Assembly: GCA_003136355.1 (NCBI GenBank)
Contig: PLED01000036.1
Coordinates: 1 to 44,217 of the forward strand
Length of the DNA: 44,217 nucleotides
From: Vulcanimicrobiota bacterium
GTDB lineage: Bacteria; Vulcanimicrobiota; Vulcanimicrobiia; Vulcanimicrobiales; Vulcanimicrobiaceae
Direction: 5' to 3'
Below the pieces are notes generated by a model. It searched no databases. It worked only from the letters and a program-made list of their open reading frames with translations, and was not told the DNA's origin. This document shows, one piece after another, positions 16,611 through 25,589 of the stretch; within the stretch, counting starts at the first letter, position 1; the number at the start of each line of letters is the position of its first letter. A program made the position numbers and the translations under genes.

Positions 16611-17744
16611 ATGAAGCACTCCGTTGACATCGCGCATTTCGACCGGCTGCTGGCGGGTACCGCGGATCCCGGCACCGTGTTGTTGGACGCGCGCGATGCT
16701 GAAGATTCGCAGCTCTGGCACCCCGAAGGGCCCGGCATTCCGGCGTTCGCCAACGTTTCGTACACGGAATTCGTGGAAGACGAAGACGGCGCGCTTTCCC
16801 GCCTGCCCGAGGCTGACTCCGTTTATGTGATTTGCGCGCGCGGGCGATCGTCGCAGTATGTTACAGGTGTACTGCGTCAGCGCGGCATCAACGCGATCAA
16901 CGTCGATGGTGGGATGTTGGCGTGGGCCGCGCATCACCGGATCGTTCGCTTGAACGACGCGGCCGATGGGTTTGCGATCTACCAAGTCGTGCGCCCGGCC
17001 AAAGGCTGCCTTTCGTATATCGTTGCATCCGGCGGCGAAGCGCTCGTCGTTGACGCAACGCGTTACGGTGACGTCTACCGCGAGTTTGCGGTTCGAAACG
17101 GCTTGCGCATCGGCGCTACTGCCGACACGCATTTGCACGCCGATCATCTTTCCGGGAGTCCGGGGCTTTCGCACGATTCGGGATCGAGCTATCACCTGGC
17201 CGATGAGGACGCGCAAGGCAGCGCGTTGGCTCGCGATGCGATGCCCAAGCAGTTCGATATCGGCGGCGCGAAGATTCGCGTCCTGACCCTTCCCGTCCCA
17301 GGACACACGCTGGGCAGTACGGCACTGCTGGTGGACGATCGCTATTTGATCAGCGGCGACACGCTGCTGCCCGAGGGCGTCGGCCGTCCGGATCTCGGAA
17401 ACAAAGCTCGCGAATGGACGCAGTTTCTCTACGAGTCGCTCTCGGGCGTGCTCGGCAAACTCGATCCGCAAACGGTCGTCCTGCCGGCGCACGCCGCTTC
17501 GGCGGCGCAGTTCGATGCTCGCGGCGCGTGCGAACGGCGGCTTGGCCCGCTACTGGCGGGCGCGGCAATAGCGGATCGCGATGCGTTCCTTGAAAGCGTC
17601 GAAGAGCGCGTCTCCCGTTCACGTCAGCCTGCGGCATACGCTGAGATCAGAAAGGTCAATCTTGGAGCGCCCGTCTCCGCCGAACGCGCCGAAGAGCTCG
17701 AAGTCGGCATGAACAAGTGCGCTCTCTCATCCGCCACACCATAG
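16611..17744 (+). CDS. Rhodanese-persulfide dioxygenase fusion
   Basis: 377 aa. Residues 1-110 are a rhodanese domain with the active-site loop VICARGRSSQYV (Cys75 takes sulfane sulfur). Residues 118-340 are an ETHE1-like metallo-beta-lactamase fold. TADTHLHADHLSGS gives His174, His176, Asp178 and His179; PVPGHTLGSTAL gives His232; LISGDTLLP gives Asp250, so the Fe-binding set is present. Known fusions oxidise glutathione persulfide to sulfite and use the rhodanese to pass sulfane sulfur. The rhodanese-first order is less common than PDO-first. AGGAG precedes the ATG. It follows the DUF2269 gene and precedes an MFS transporter by one base. Confidence 0.88.
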   Translation: MKHSVDIAHFDRLLAGTADPGTVLLDARDAEDSQLWHPEGPGIPAFANVSYTEFVEDEDGALSRLPEADSVYVICARGRSSQYVTGVLRQRGINAINVDGGMLAWAAHHRIVRLNDAADGFAIYQVVRPAKGCLSYIVASGGEALVVDATRYGDVYREFAVRNGLRIGATADTHLHADHLSGSPGLSHDSGSSYHLADEDAQGSALARDAMPKQFDIGGAKIRVLTLPVPGHTLGSTALLVDDRYLISGDTLLPEGVGRPDLGNKAREWTQFLYESLSGVLGKLDPQTVVLPAHAASAAQFDARGACERRLGPLLAGAAIADRDAFLESVEERVSRSRQPAAYAEIRKVNLGAPVSAERAEELEVGMNKCALSSATP

Positions 17745-17745
17745 C

Positions 17746-19284
17746 TTGCATGTAATCCCCGTCCGCCCCCGGTTCGCCGTTCGAACCGCAGCGATCGATT
17801 GGCGCGCGCCGTTTGCACGGTTCGGCTTGTATTTGGCGGCGTTTGTTTCCGTATTGAACGTGAGCATCGTCTACCTGGCACTCCCCAACATGCGCCACTC
17901 GCTCCACGCCGGCATCAGCGATCAGCAGTGGATCGTCAGCATCTACCCTTTGATGGAAGGCAGTTTCACGCTGGCTGCCGGCACGATCGGCGACCAGTTC
18001 GGACGCAAACGGATATTGGGGTTGAGCGTCGGACTCTTCGTGCTGGCTTCGATCGCGTGCGCGCTCTCCCGCGATCCGGTGCAGCTGATCGCTGCCCGCG
18101 CCGCTCAAGGAATCGGTGGAGCGGCGCTGCTTTCCTTACCGTTAGCGTTGCTGCTGGAGACCGTGCGCGATTCGAAGGCGAGCGACTCGACGATCGCGCT
18201 GTATTCGACGGTGGCCGCGCTCGCGGCCGGTTTCGCGCCGCTGGCCGGCGGAGCGCTGGTGCAATGGATCGGATGGCCGGCGATATTTTATCTTTCAGCG
18301 GCGCTCGGCCTGATCGTCATCGCCGGTCTGTTTTTCGCCACCGAAAAAACGCCGCACGTCGTTACGGGGTGGGACTTGTGGGGACAACTGCTTAGCATCG
18401 CCGCCATCGTTGCGATCAGTTATGCGATGATCGAAGGAAACCAGAGCGGCTGGAGCTCGCCGGTCATTCTGACGGCCTTCGGCATCGCCGGCGCCGGCTT
18501 TGCGCTCTTTCTCGCCGTCGAGCGCTACGCCAAGTGGCCCATGATTCACTTGCGCTATTTCAAACTGCGCGCTTTCAACGTCGCCGTGCTCCTGCTGGGC
18601 ATCGTGAACTTTGCGTGGTACGGCGTCATGCTGCTCGTCTCGCTTTTCATGCAAGACATCCAGGGGCTTTCCGAGATCGCCGCCGGCCTGTATTTGATAC
18701 CGTGCAATGCCGCGTACTTTGCCGCGAATTTTTTCAGCAATCAGTTGCGCGAAAAACTTGGGTTTCCGTGGAATATCGCGATCAGTTTTATATTTTCTAT
18801 TGCCGGCATCGTTTGGCTGGCCGCGGCGGACCAAAAGACGCCGCCGTGGGAAGTCTCGGCCGCGCTCGCACTGGCGGGTCTGGGCTGGGGCATCATCTGC
18901 ACGCCGGCGTCGGCTGTCGGGCTATCGGTCGTTGAATCCTCAGACGAGGGGTTCGCATCGGGGACGCTGGCATTCGGGCGATCGCTCTTCGGCGTTTTCG
19001 GAATTGCCGTCTTGGGTTCGCTACTTTCGGCTGGTATGAGCGGCCGGATCGCCGAGCGCATGTCCAAATTGCACGCTTCGCAGCAAGCGATCGCGCAGAC
19101 GGCGCGCGCGGTGGTGCACGGCGACCTTTTCGCAGTGGCGCACAGGTATTCGCCGCTCGTGCATAAGTCGTTCGTCCACGCGATGCACGATGCGCTGCTA
19201 GTTTGCGCGGCGCTCTCGGTCGCGGTCGTCATCGCGATCATGATCGCGCTCAGCGCGCGCGGGCGGAGCCTTCCGCAATCTTGA
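17746..19284 (+). CDS. MFS transporter, DHA2-like (14 TM)
   Basis: 512 aa with about 14 predicted transmembrane helices. The MFS motif A-type loop is GDQFGRKRILGLSVG. Motif region NVSIVYLALPNMRHSL and the start of helix 5, AARAAQGIGGAALLSLPLALLL, are typical of DHA2 drug/H+ antiporters. The start is TTG at 17746, one base after the previous stop; no better start is seen before helix 1. The substrate is unknown and multidrug or metabolite export is likely. Its last 35 bases overlap the convergent cytochrome gene. Confidence 0.9.
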   Translation: MHVIPVRPRFAVRTAAIDWRAPFARFGLYLAAFVSVLNVSIVYLALPNMRHSLHAGISDQQWIVSIYPLMEGSFTLAAGTIGDQFGRKRILGLSVGLFVLASIACALSRDPVQLIAARAAQGIGGAALLSLPLALLLETVRDSKASDSTIALYSTVAALAAGFAPLAGGALVQWIGWPAIFYLSAALGLIVIAGLFFATEKTPHVVTGWDLWGQLLSIAAIVAISYAMIEGNQSGWSSPVILTAFGIAGAGFALFLAVERYAKWPMIHLRYFKLRAFNVAVLLLGIVNFAWYGVMLLVSLFMQDIQGLSEIAAGLYLIPCNAAYFAANFFSNQLREKLGFPWNIAISFIFSIAGIVWLAAADQKTPPWEVSAALALAGLGWGIICTPASAVGLSVVESSDEGFASGTLAFGRSLFGVFGIAVLGSLLSAGMSGRIAERMSKLHASQQAIAQTARAVVHGDLFAVAHRYSPLVHKSFVHAMHDALLVCAALSVAVVIAIMIALSARGRSLPQS

Positions 19285-21907
19285 TCTTCCAGCCCGCAAG
19301 CGCCGTCTTCGCAAGATCCAAGCCGTTGACGAGCGCGGCGAAACGCTGCGCCGCCGTTCCCGTGCCGCTCGCGCGCTGCGCGATGAAGAACGGCTCCCAC
19401 GATTGGTAGTAGAGAACCGCGTCCACGCGGACGCGCCGCGGGTCCACTGAGGGCGGCAGCATCACGACATAGCGGACGATCGCGTGACCTTTGCCGTCTT
19501 GGTAGCGCGGATCGCTTGCGGCGCGGCCGTGCGGATACGTCGCGCGTAAGAAGTAAGCGGGCATCGTCGGCGTCGGCCCGGTCTTCGACCAGCCTTGCGG
19601 CAGCAAACGGTTATCTTTCACTTCGTCGTCGCGCCGGATGAACGACGTCGTAAAGTGTCCGCCGTGATCGCGCACCAGCTCTTCGAATATTTCGACTTGA
19701 TCGGGCCGTGTGATCGGATGCGCTTCGTCAAAGTGTTCCTGATACTGTTGACGTCCGTCCGAAGCGGCGCTGAAAAATTCACTGGGCAAGACGCGTCCGC
19801 CCGGCCCTAGGATGCGGCCCTTGGCGTCGGGCCGCCCTGAAACGAACAACGGACCGGCGCCATCGCGCACCTCGAAATCGAGAAATGCGCGCCGGAATCC
19901 GACGCCGCTCGGAAGGCGGTGGCCGGTTAAGTTGACGACCTCGACGTCGGCGATGAGTTTTCGCCCGGTCACCCGCGTACGGACGTAGACCTTTGCGGTC
20001 GCCGTGCGTGCCTGCTGCACGACGTGCGCGATCGCGTCGTCGAGATCGGTCGTAGATCCGCTCATGTAATCGCTGAGCCTCACGCCCAAGACGTCGGGAT
20101 ACTGTTTGAAGAGCGAGAGCAAGAATGCGTTGAGACCGAGCAGTTCGTGCCGCCGGAAACCCGTTTTGCGAAACCGCACGTTCAGATCGGCGTGCGGGGC
20201 GGCTCCGGTCGTCGCGGGATAGCTCGTATCTTCGATGAGCGCGATCTTCGTCGCGATATGTGCGAGCGCGACTCCGCTCGCATCGTCGCGAATGCCGGCC
20301 GGCATGTGGCAGTCTTGGCACGACTTCGCGCCGGGAAGCGCGCCATATTCGTTTTGGAACCGGCTGTTGAGCCATTCGAGATAAGTCGCTTGCTCAACGT
20401 TGTGTTCTTTTGGAACGGCGGCGACGGGCGGAGCATCGACGACCGGCAGATTGATCGTGTGGCAGCTGCCGCAGAGACGCGACGACGTGACGTAAGGCGA
20501 GTAGTGCGGTTTGGCGCCGAGTGCTTCGTTCATCGCATGCGTGACGATCTCGTTATCCTTGAACGGACCGTAGAGTTTATCGGGTGCACCCAGATCGTAC
20601 GTGCCGTTGATCTTGTGATTCAAGAAATACGCGAGCGGAGTTTGACCGGAAGGGGTCTTGGTTTCCACGATATGGTGACAGACCGCGCAGCTAATGCCGT
20701 CGCGCGCCAGACCGCCGTAATGGTAATTCCAGTGCGACGGGTCGGCGTCGAACACCATCTGCGGCGTGAACTTCAGCTGCGGATGGTCGGCCGCGAGCGC
20801 GCGTTTCGCCATGACGCTGTGGCACGTCGAACAAATCGCTGTTACCTGTCCGCGCAGCGCGTTGCGCGCGTGCGCGTCCTTCATGGTGTTCAAGTACGCC
20901 AGCTCGGATTCGAACTGCGCGTAAAAGACCGGGTCGCGGCCCGCCAGCGCCATCGGCGACCAGCGCCATTCGCCGTATTCGGAGACGTTGAAGCCGCGCA
21001 CCCACATTACCGGACCGATCGGGAGTCCGCGAGCAGCGCTGTGGCATCCCATGCATTGATCCGACGTCACGAAGATGTGCGCGCCATGCGCCTTCGCGAG
21101 ATACGTGTCGGCGGATTCGGGCGGGAATGTTTGAACGGCGAGCGGCGCCTGCGATGGAGGCGCGGTTGGCTGCGAAGCCGCGGCGGCCTGGGGCGGCGGC
21201 GGTTTTTTCACGCGCCACGAGTTGTCGATGAAGTACTGAAGGGGCTTTCCGGGGTAGCCTTTGATATTCTCCAATGAAACGAAGGTCAGCGCTTTTGCGG
21301 CCGAAGCATGGCAGCGCAGACAGTAGATGCCGAAACCCGCGCTTGGATATTGCGTTTGCGCCGCGTTCATGGCTCCGAACATGCCCTGGTAAACTTCCGC
21401 CCAGAACCAGCCGTCGTGCGATGCCGATGCGCGCCGGATCATGATCGTCCAATCCGTCGGCCGGAGCTGCGCGTTCGTTTCGCCCGCAAATGCTATGGCG
21501 GGTTTTCCGCTCTCATATTGTTCTTTTATGATCACCGCGCCGTCAGCGGGTACGCCGCGCCGGCCGTTGCGCAGCCACGCCATCATTTCGGGCGAATAAT
21601 AAATACGCACCGTCGGATGCACGCCGTAAGCGATGCCGTGAATGTAGGGGCCGGTGTCGCGCAGGCTCTTGTCTACGCACCATCCCAACTCGCGGTAGCG
21701 GTACGAGCTCAAGTAATCGAGCAGCGTATGCTCGATCGCGACGGGCTCACCGGATGGAACCGTCGCGGGCAAACGCAAAGCGGACGGAACCGGAAGCGCG
21801 CGTCCGCACCCTCCTCGATCTCCTGACCTTTCGAGCGCTTGGAGTGCCGGCCGTGCGCCAAAAAGCACGGCGGCAATAAGCCCCGCGGCTAAGATAAAGG
21901 ACCGCAC
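19250..21907 (-). CDS. Cytochrome P460 domain fused to multiheme cytochrome c
   Basis: 885 aa, exported (signal MRSFILAAGLIAAVLFGA). Residues about 55-205 resemble cytochrome P460: YIHGIAYGVHPTVRIYYSP, then GAVIIKEQYESG (Lys128 is a candidate for the heme cross-link) and GWFWAEVYQG, closing with the CLRCH heme motif at 196-200. A Pro/Ala-rich linker (236-258) leads to five more CxxCH motifs: CMGCH 285, CSTCH 359, CAVCH 407, CGSCH 479, CQDCH 530. The C-terminal third has no heme motif but has the beta-rich NLTGHRLPSGVGFRRAF block. Classical P460 oxidises hydroxylamine; here electrons could pass along the other hemes. It overlaps the MFS gene by 35 bases, tail to tail. Confidence 0.88.
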   Translation of the reverse strand: MRSFILAAGLIAAVLFGARPALQALERSGDRGGCGRALPVPSALRLPATVPSGEPVAIEHTLLDYLSSYRYRELGWCVDKSLRDTGPYIHGIAYGVHPTVRIYYSPEMMAWLRNGRRGVPADGAVIIKEQYESGKPAIAFAGETNAQLRPTDWTIMIRRASASHDGWFWAEVYQGMFGAMNAAQTQYPSAGFGIYCLRCHASAAKALTFVSLENIKGYPGKPLQYFIDNSWRVKKPPPPQAAAASQPTAPPSQAPLAVQTFPPESADTYLAKAHGAHIFVTSDQCMGCHSAARGLPIGPVMWVRGFNVSEYGEWRWSPMALAGRDPVFYAQFESELAYLNTMKDAHARNALRGQVTAICSTCHSVMAKRALAADHPQLKFTPQMVFDADPSHWNYHYGGLARDGISCAVCHHIVETKTPSGQTPLAYFLNHKINGTYDLGAPDKLYGPFKDNEIVTHAMNEALGAKPHYSPYVTSSRLCGSCHTINLPVVDAPPVAAVPKEHNVEQATYLEWLNSRFQNEYGALPGAKSCQDCHMPAGIRDDASGVALAHIATKIALIEDTSYPATTGAAPHADLNVRFRKTGFRRHELLGLNAFLLSLFKQYPDVLGVRLSDYMSGSTTDLDDAIAHVVQQARTATAKVYVRTRVTGRKLIADVEVVNLTGHRLPSGVGFRRAFLDFEVRDGAGPLFVSGRPDAKGRILGPGGRVLPSEFFSAASDGRQQYQEHFDEAHPITRPDQVEIFEELVRDHGGHFTTSFIRRDDEVKDNRLLPQGWSKTGPTPTMPAYFLRATYPHGRAASDPRYQDGKGHAIVRYVVMLPPSVDPRRVRVDAVLYYQSWEPFFIAQRASGTGTAAQRFAALVNGLDLAKTALAGWKIKIAEGSARAR

Positions 21908-21960
21908 GAAGCGGCCCTTTATGTTAGCGAGTCTCTCTCCCTTTACGGAAGAGGCTTACT

Positions 21961-22281
21961 TTATCGGTAGCTGGGGCGTTGCGCGAAGCAGTCGCGGCAA
22001 TACACGGGCTTGTCGCCACGCGGTTGGAACGGAACTTCCGCTACGCCGCCGCATTGGCTGCACGTTGCAGTGAACATTTCGCGCTGACGGCCGTAGCCTT
22101 CACCGCCACCGCCACCGGCGCTGCCACCGCCCGAACGGCCCGACTTGCGGGCTGCGCGGCAATCGGTGCACCGGCTGGGTTTGTTGGTGAAGCCTTTGCT
22201 GGCGAAGAATTCTTGCTCGCCGGTCGTGAATGTGAACTGACGTCCACAATCAACACAGGTCAGCGTTTCATCGGTATACAT
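21961..22281 (-). CDS. Double zinc-ribbon protein
   Basis: 106 aa with two zinc-ribbon units. The first is TLTCVDCGRQFTFTTGEQEF with the partner pair RCTDCRAARK. The second is TATCSQCGGVAEVPFQP with VYCRDCF. A glycine-rich linker (GRSGGGSAGGGGGEGYG) separates them. The first unit resembles the short zinc-ribbon family found next to cold-shock proteins in many soil phyla; RNA or DNA binding is plausible but unproved. ATG at 22281 has AGGAGA about 12 bases upstream. It is monocistronic, divergent from infA. Confidence 0.82.
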   Translation of the reverse strand: MYTDETLTCVDCGRQFTFTTGEQEFFASKGFTNKPSRCTDCRAARKSGRSGGGSAGGGGGEGYGRQREMFTATCSQCGGVAEVPFQPRGDKPVYCRDCFAQRPSYR

Positions 22282-22499
22282 ATATCTAACGAGTCTCCTA
22301 GTTTTTAGTTGGTGAGTTTCTCTGGATCCGACTCGCTAGTACTTGGAACGTAGACCATGCGGACTTCGAAGCCTGATAACCCTCCTGCAACGCTTCGCCA
22401 TCGGCGAAGGTTTCACTAGGTGGCCGGATCGGCCAGGGGTGACCCCCGGGGGGGCTCGAACCTCCTCCGGTCGCCCGCACCCTCTCCCACGAAGGACCA
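22282..22499. other. Structured GC-rich gap upstream of infA
   Basis: 218 bases between divergent genes. It holds hairpins at 22393-22409 (CTTCGCC/GGCGAAG, 3-nt loop) and 22421-22435 (TGGCCG/CGGCCA), followed by a GGGG/CCCC-rich cluster at 22436-22456. The minus strand can be read as an open frame but with no protein support. It may be the leader of infA, a small RNA, or a repeat element. No tRNA could be folded from it. Confidence 0.35.
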
Positions 22500-22790
22500 T
22501 TGCCCTTGAGACGAGGCTCCACGCACCCGCTCGAACGGCGTAAGCCCAGCGCCACAAAAGAGGCGCCCCTCGAGGTTTTCGGCACGATCGTGCAGGTTTT
22601 CCCCAGCGCCAGCTTCTCCGTTGAACTGGAGAACTCGCATACGGTCCTGGCCCACGTTGCCGGCCGCCTGCGCCGCCATCGCATAAGAATTCTGCCGGGG
22701 GACCGGGTCGAGCTCGAGATTTCGCCCTACGACCTCACCAAAGGCCGGATCGTCTACCGCTACCGGGCGGGAGAACCGCGCCGGATCTAA
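22500..22790 (+). CDS. infA: Translation initiation factor IF-1
   Basis: 96 aa; residues about 22-90 are a complete OB-fold IF-1: [20 protein letters not shown], then [17 protein letters not shown] and [26 protein letters not shown]-1 is usually about 72 aa, so there is an N-terminal basic extension of roughly 20 residues and a short C-terminal tail (RAGEPRRI). Start: TTG at 22500 or TTG at 22506; AAGGA at 22492-22496 fits the latter slightly better. Its place just upstream of rpsR and rplI is not the usual spc-operon site, so this may be a second IF-1 or a relocated one. Confidence 0.88.
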   Translation: MPLRRGSTHPLERRKPSATKEAPLEVFGTIVQVFPSASFSVELENSHTVLAHVAGRLRRHRIRILPGDRVELEISPYDLTKGRIVYRYRAGEPRRI

Positions 22791-22835
22791 CCCCCCCAAA
22801 GGCAGTGGCGCTCCGCGTCACTTCGCTAGGCTCTC

Positions 22836-22890
22836 TTGTCATCCTGAGGAGCGTTCGCCCTTGGCGAACGCGTAGTCGAACGACGGAGGG
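22836..22890 (+). repeat. Hairpin repeat (TCATCCTGAG family), copy 1
   Basis: Begins TGTCATCCTGAGGAGCG and holds the 9-bp hairpin GCGTTCGCC-CTT-GGCGAACGC (22851-22871). It then runs to GTAGTCGAACGACGGAGGG. It matches the layout of the two copies at 26952 and 27959, with a different but still paired stem. It lies between infA and rpsR and could also act as a transcription stop or mRNA stabiliser. Confidence 0.75.
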
Positions 22891-22919
22891 CATACCCCAC
22901 CTAGTGTAAAGGAAACTTG

Positions 22920-23177
22920 ATGCCTCCCAAAACCAAACTGAAGACCAAACGCGTGGTCAAAGACCGGCGCGTAAAAAAGAAACCGTGCACGTTCTGCACC
23001 GAGCGCACCATCGACATCAATTACAAAGACGTCATGCGCTTGAGAAAATACGTCTCCGAACGCGGGAAAATTTTGCCGCGCCGCATCTCCGGAAACTGCG
23101 CCAAGCATCAGCGGTTGTTGACCGTCGCGGTGAAGCGCGCGCGTATTATCGCCTTTTTACCGTTCGTCACCGAGTAG
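22920..23177 (+). CDS. rpsR: 30S ribosomal protein bS18
   Basis: 85 aa from the ATG at 22920 (AAGGAAA upstream; TTG at 22917 is a worse start). The core [24 protein letters not shown] and [19 protein letters not shown] is the bS18 signature. Cys23, Cys26, Cys60 and His63 form a possible zinc-binding quartet, so this is the zinc-type version. It is followed four bases later by rplI, as in many genomes. Confidence 0.97.
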   Translation: MPPKTKLKTKRVVKDRRVKKKPCTFCTERTIDINYKDVMRLRKYVSERGKILPRRISGNCAKHQRLLTVAVKRARIIAFLPFVTE

Positions 23178-23181
23178 GTCC

Positions 23182-23634
23182 GTGCGCCTGATCTTGCTGA
23201 GCGACGTGAAGCCGCTCGGCAAAAAAGGCCAGGTCGTCGACGTTGCCGAGGGCTACGCGCGCAATTTCTTGCTGCCCCGCAAACTGGCGACCGAAGCCAG
23301 CAAGGGCGCGCTGACCGCGCTCGACGAGCAGAAGAAAGCGCGCGACAAGCGCGAGGCCGAGTCGCTCGCCGAAATTCGCGAACTCGCGGCCCTGCTGGAA
23401 AGCAAGCCGGTCCTCGTGCGCGCCAAGGCCGGCGAAAGCGGCAGGCTCTTCGGCGCGGTAACGACCGCCGACGTAGCGCGAGCCTTCTCGCAGACGTTTT
23501 CGGCGCCGGTCGACAAACACAAAATTGAGATGAAGACGGCCATCAAAGCTGTGGGCACCTATCCGGTCGAGATTCGACTCGGAAGGAGTGTCGTTGCCAA
23601 AGCGACCGTGGACGTCGTCGCGGAGCCGGCATGA
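23182..23634 (+). CDS. rplI: 50S ribosomal protein bL9
   Basis: 150 aa, full length. The N-domain begins MRLILLSDVKPLGKKGQVVDV and GYARNFLLPRKLA. A charged connecting helix (about 50-80) leads to the C-domain GESGRLFGAVTTADVA and VGTYPVEIRLG. It starts with GTG at 23182, and its TGA stop overlaps the ATG of lonC (ATGA), so translation of the two is probably coupled. Confidence 0.97.
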   Translation: MRLILLSDVKPLGKKGQVVDVAEGYARNFLLPRKLATEASKGALTALDEQKKARDKREAESLAEIRELAALLESKPVLVRAKAGESGRLFGAVTTADVARAFSQTFSAPVDKHKIEMKTAIKAVGTYPVEIRLGRSVVAKATVDVVAEPA

Positions 23635-25589
23635 TTCGGTTCCGTCGTAAATTCGGCAGCGAAGACGAGATGGGCCGCTACGTTTCGGCGCTCTATGACG
23701 TGCTCGCCAACACGATCGGTTCGGATAAGCTCGTCCTTCGCGCCGGCAAGATGAACGCGCTCAAAATGATGCGCTCGGGTGCGCTTCCCGACCGGCTTTG
23801 CGCGTTGCAGCGCCTCGTCTTCGAAGATCCGACGATCGAACGCGTTACGGGGCGGGCCGGCTTCCGGCGGGTCTTGGGCGAAATCGAGGAGCAGCTGGCC
23901 GATCTGATCGCGCAGAAAAACGTCGAAGATTCCATCGAGCGCAAGATCAACACAAAGATGATCGAGCGCCACCAAGATTATCTTAAAGATTTGAAGCTCG
24001 AGGCGCTGCGCGAAGATTCGGGTCCCGAAACTCCGGCGACGCAGAAGAAACTCCAAGAATTGCAGCAACTCAACGATCGAGGTTTGGCGGCTTCGGCGCT
24101 GCAATTGTTGCGTCCGCAGTCGTTTAAGGAGATCGTCGGGCAAGAGGCCGCGATCCGTTCGCTGCTGGCCAAAATTTCGTCGCCCTACCCGCAGCATGTG
24201 ATTCTGTACGGTCCGCCCGGGGTCGGCAAGACGACCGTGGCACGGCTGGCGCTCGAGGTTGCCAAGGCGCGCGCGTACACGCCGTTTGCCAAGGACGCCC
24301 CCTTTATCGAAGCCAGCGGCACGACGTTGCGCTGGGACCCTCGCGAAACGACCAATCCGCTGCTGGGAAGCGTCCACGATCCGATTTACCAGGGCAGCCG
24401 CCGCGAGTTCGCCGACAGCGGCATTCCCGAACCCAAACTCGGCATGGTGACCCGCGCGCACGGCGGGGTGCTCTTCATCGACGAGATCGGCGAGATGGAC
24501 GCGCTGCTTCAAACGAAGCTGCTCAAAGTGCTCGAGGACAAACGAGTCACGTTCGAATCTTCCTATTATGACGAGAGCTCGGCAAACGTGCCGGAGTACA
24601 TCAAACGCCTCTTCCGGGAAGGCGCGCCGGCCGATTTCATTCTGATCGGCGCGACGACGCGCGAGCCCGAAGACATCGATCCCGCGATTCGCTCTCGCGC
24701 GGCCGCCGTCTACTTCGAGCCGCTGACGCAGTCGCAGATCGTCTCCATCGTCGGCGCCGCCGTCAAGCGGCTAGGCGCCAAAGCCGAGCGGCGCGTGGCG
24801 CAACTCATCGCTTCATACACGATCGAAGGCCGGCAAGCGGTGCAAATCGTGGCCGACGCTTTCGGCGAAGCACTCTATCGGGCAAAAGCCCCCGCCAAGA
24901 CCGCCAAGCCGGGCCGCGCCGAGAACGTCATGATTACCGAAGAGCACGTGCGCAACGTGGTCCAGGCCGGGCGGCTGGTGCCGCATACCTTGGTGCGCGG
25001 ACGCGCGGCTCGCGAAATCGGAAAGACGTTCGGTTTGGGCGTGCTGCACTATTTGGGCAGCATCATCGAGATCGAAGCGGTCGCATTCAACGCCGGCGGG
25101 CCCGGAAAAGGCTCGGTCCGCTTCAACGATGCGGCCGGCAAGATGGCCAAAGACAGCGTCTTTAACGCGGCTGCCGTTTTGCGCGCGGTCACGGGACTCG
25201 ATACCGCGAACTACGATCTGCACATCAACGTGATCGGCGGCGGAAATATCGACGGTCCGTCGGCGGGCCTCGCAATTTTTCTCGCACTTTACTCAGCGTT
25301 AAGCAAGACGCCCGTACCTCAAGACGTCGCGATGACGGGCGAACTCTCGATTCAAGGCAAAGTACGGCCGGTCGGCGGCGTCGTCGAGAAATTGTACGCC
25401 GCACGGCAGGCAGGCATGCGCGCGATTCTCGTGCCACGAGAAAACGTGCGCGAAATCGATCGGACGCTGGCGGGAATCGAAGTGATTCCGGTCGCCTCGA
25501 TCGAGCAGGCATTTAAAGCTTTAGCTCTCCACAAGAAATCCACAAGGCGAGCGCTTCCGGGGCGGCGGAGTATGTCTGCCCGCTCATGA
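23631..25589 (+). CDS. lonC: Lon-family ATP-dependent protease (LonC type)
   Basis: 652 aa. The N-terminal 150 residues are a LonC-type helical region, with no LAN substrate domain of classical Lon. AAA+ domain: Walker A GPPGVGKT (194-201), Walker B GGVLFIDEIGEM (about 278-289), sensor motif ILIGATTREPEDID. Protease domain: VIGGGNIDGPSAGLA with catalytic Ser544, and VRPVGGVVEKLYAARQAG with Lys587, an intact Ser-Lys dyad. Some LonC enzymes have lost ATPase motifs; these motifs are intact. It sits between rplI and dnaB with ATGA overlaps on both sides, so its dose may be tied to ribosome and replisome expression. Confidence 0.92.
   Translation: MIRFRRKFGSEDEMGRYVSALYDVLANTIGSDKLVLRAGKMNALKMMRSGALPDRLCALQRLVFEDPTIERVTGRAGFRRVLGEIEEQLADLIAQKNVEDSIERKINTKMIERHQDYLKDLKLEALREDSGPETPATQKKLQELQQLNDRGLAASALQLLRPQSFKEIVGQEAAIRSLLAKISSPYPQHVILYGPPGVGKTTVARLALEVAKARAYTPFAKDAPFIEASGTTLRWDPRETTNPLLGSVHDPIYQGSRREFADSGIPEPKLGMVTRAHGGVLFIDEIGEMDALLQTKLLKVLEDKRVTFESSYYDESSANVPEYIKRLFREGAPADFILIGATTREPEDIDPAIRSRAAAVYFEPLTQSQIVSIVGAAVKRLGAKAERRVAQLIASYTIEGRQAVQIVADAFGEALYRAKAPAKTAKPGRAENVMITEEHVRNVVQAGRLVPHTLVRGRAAREIGKTFGLGVLHYLGSIIEIEAVAFNAGGPGKGSVRFNDAAGKMAKDSVFNAAAVLRAVTGLDTANYDLHINVIGGGNIDGPSAGLAIFLALYSALSKTPVPQDVAMTGELSIQGKVRPVGGVVEKLYAARQAGMRAILVPRENVREIDRTLAGIEVIPVASIEQAFKALALHKKSTRRALPGRRSMSARS

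Noticed and set aside
20024-21277. 417-aa plus-strand frame
   Set aside because: Shadow of the P460/multiheme gene, which has clear heme motifs in the other strand.
22440-22500. tRNA-like TTCGAGCC element on the minus strand
   Set aside because: No acceptor, D or anticodon stems can be paired around it; the T stem has a mismatch.
22298-22684. 128-aa minus-strand frame with plausible C-terminal peptide
   Set aside because: Antisense to infA and its leader, with no known domain.
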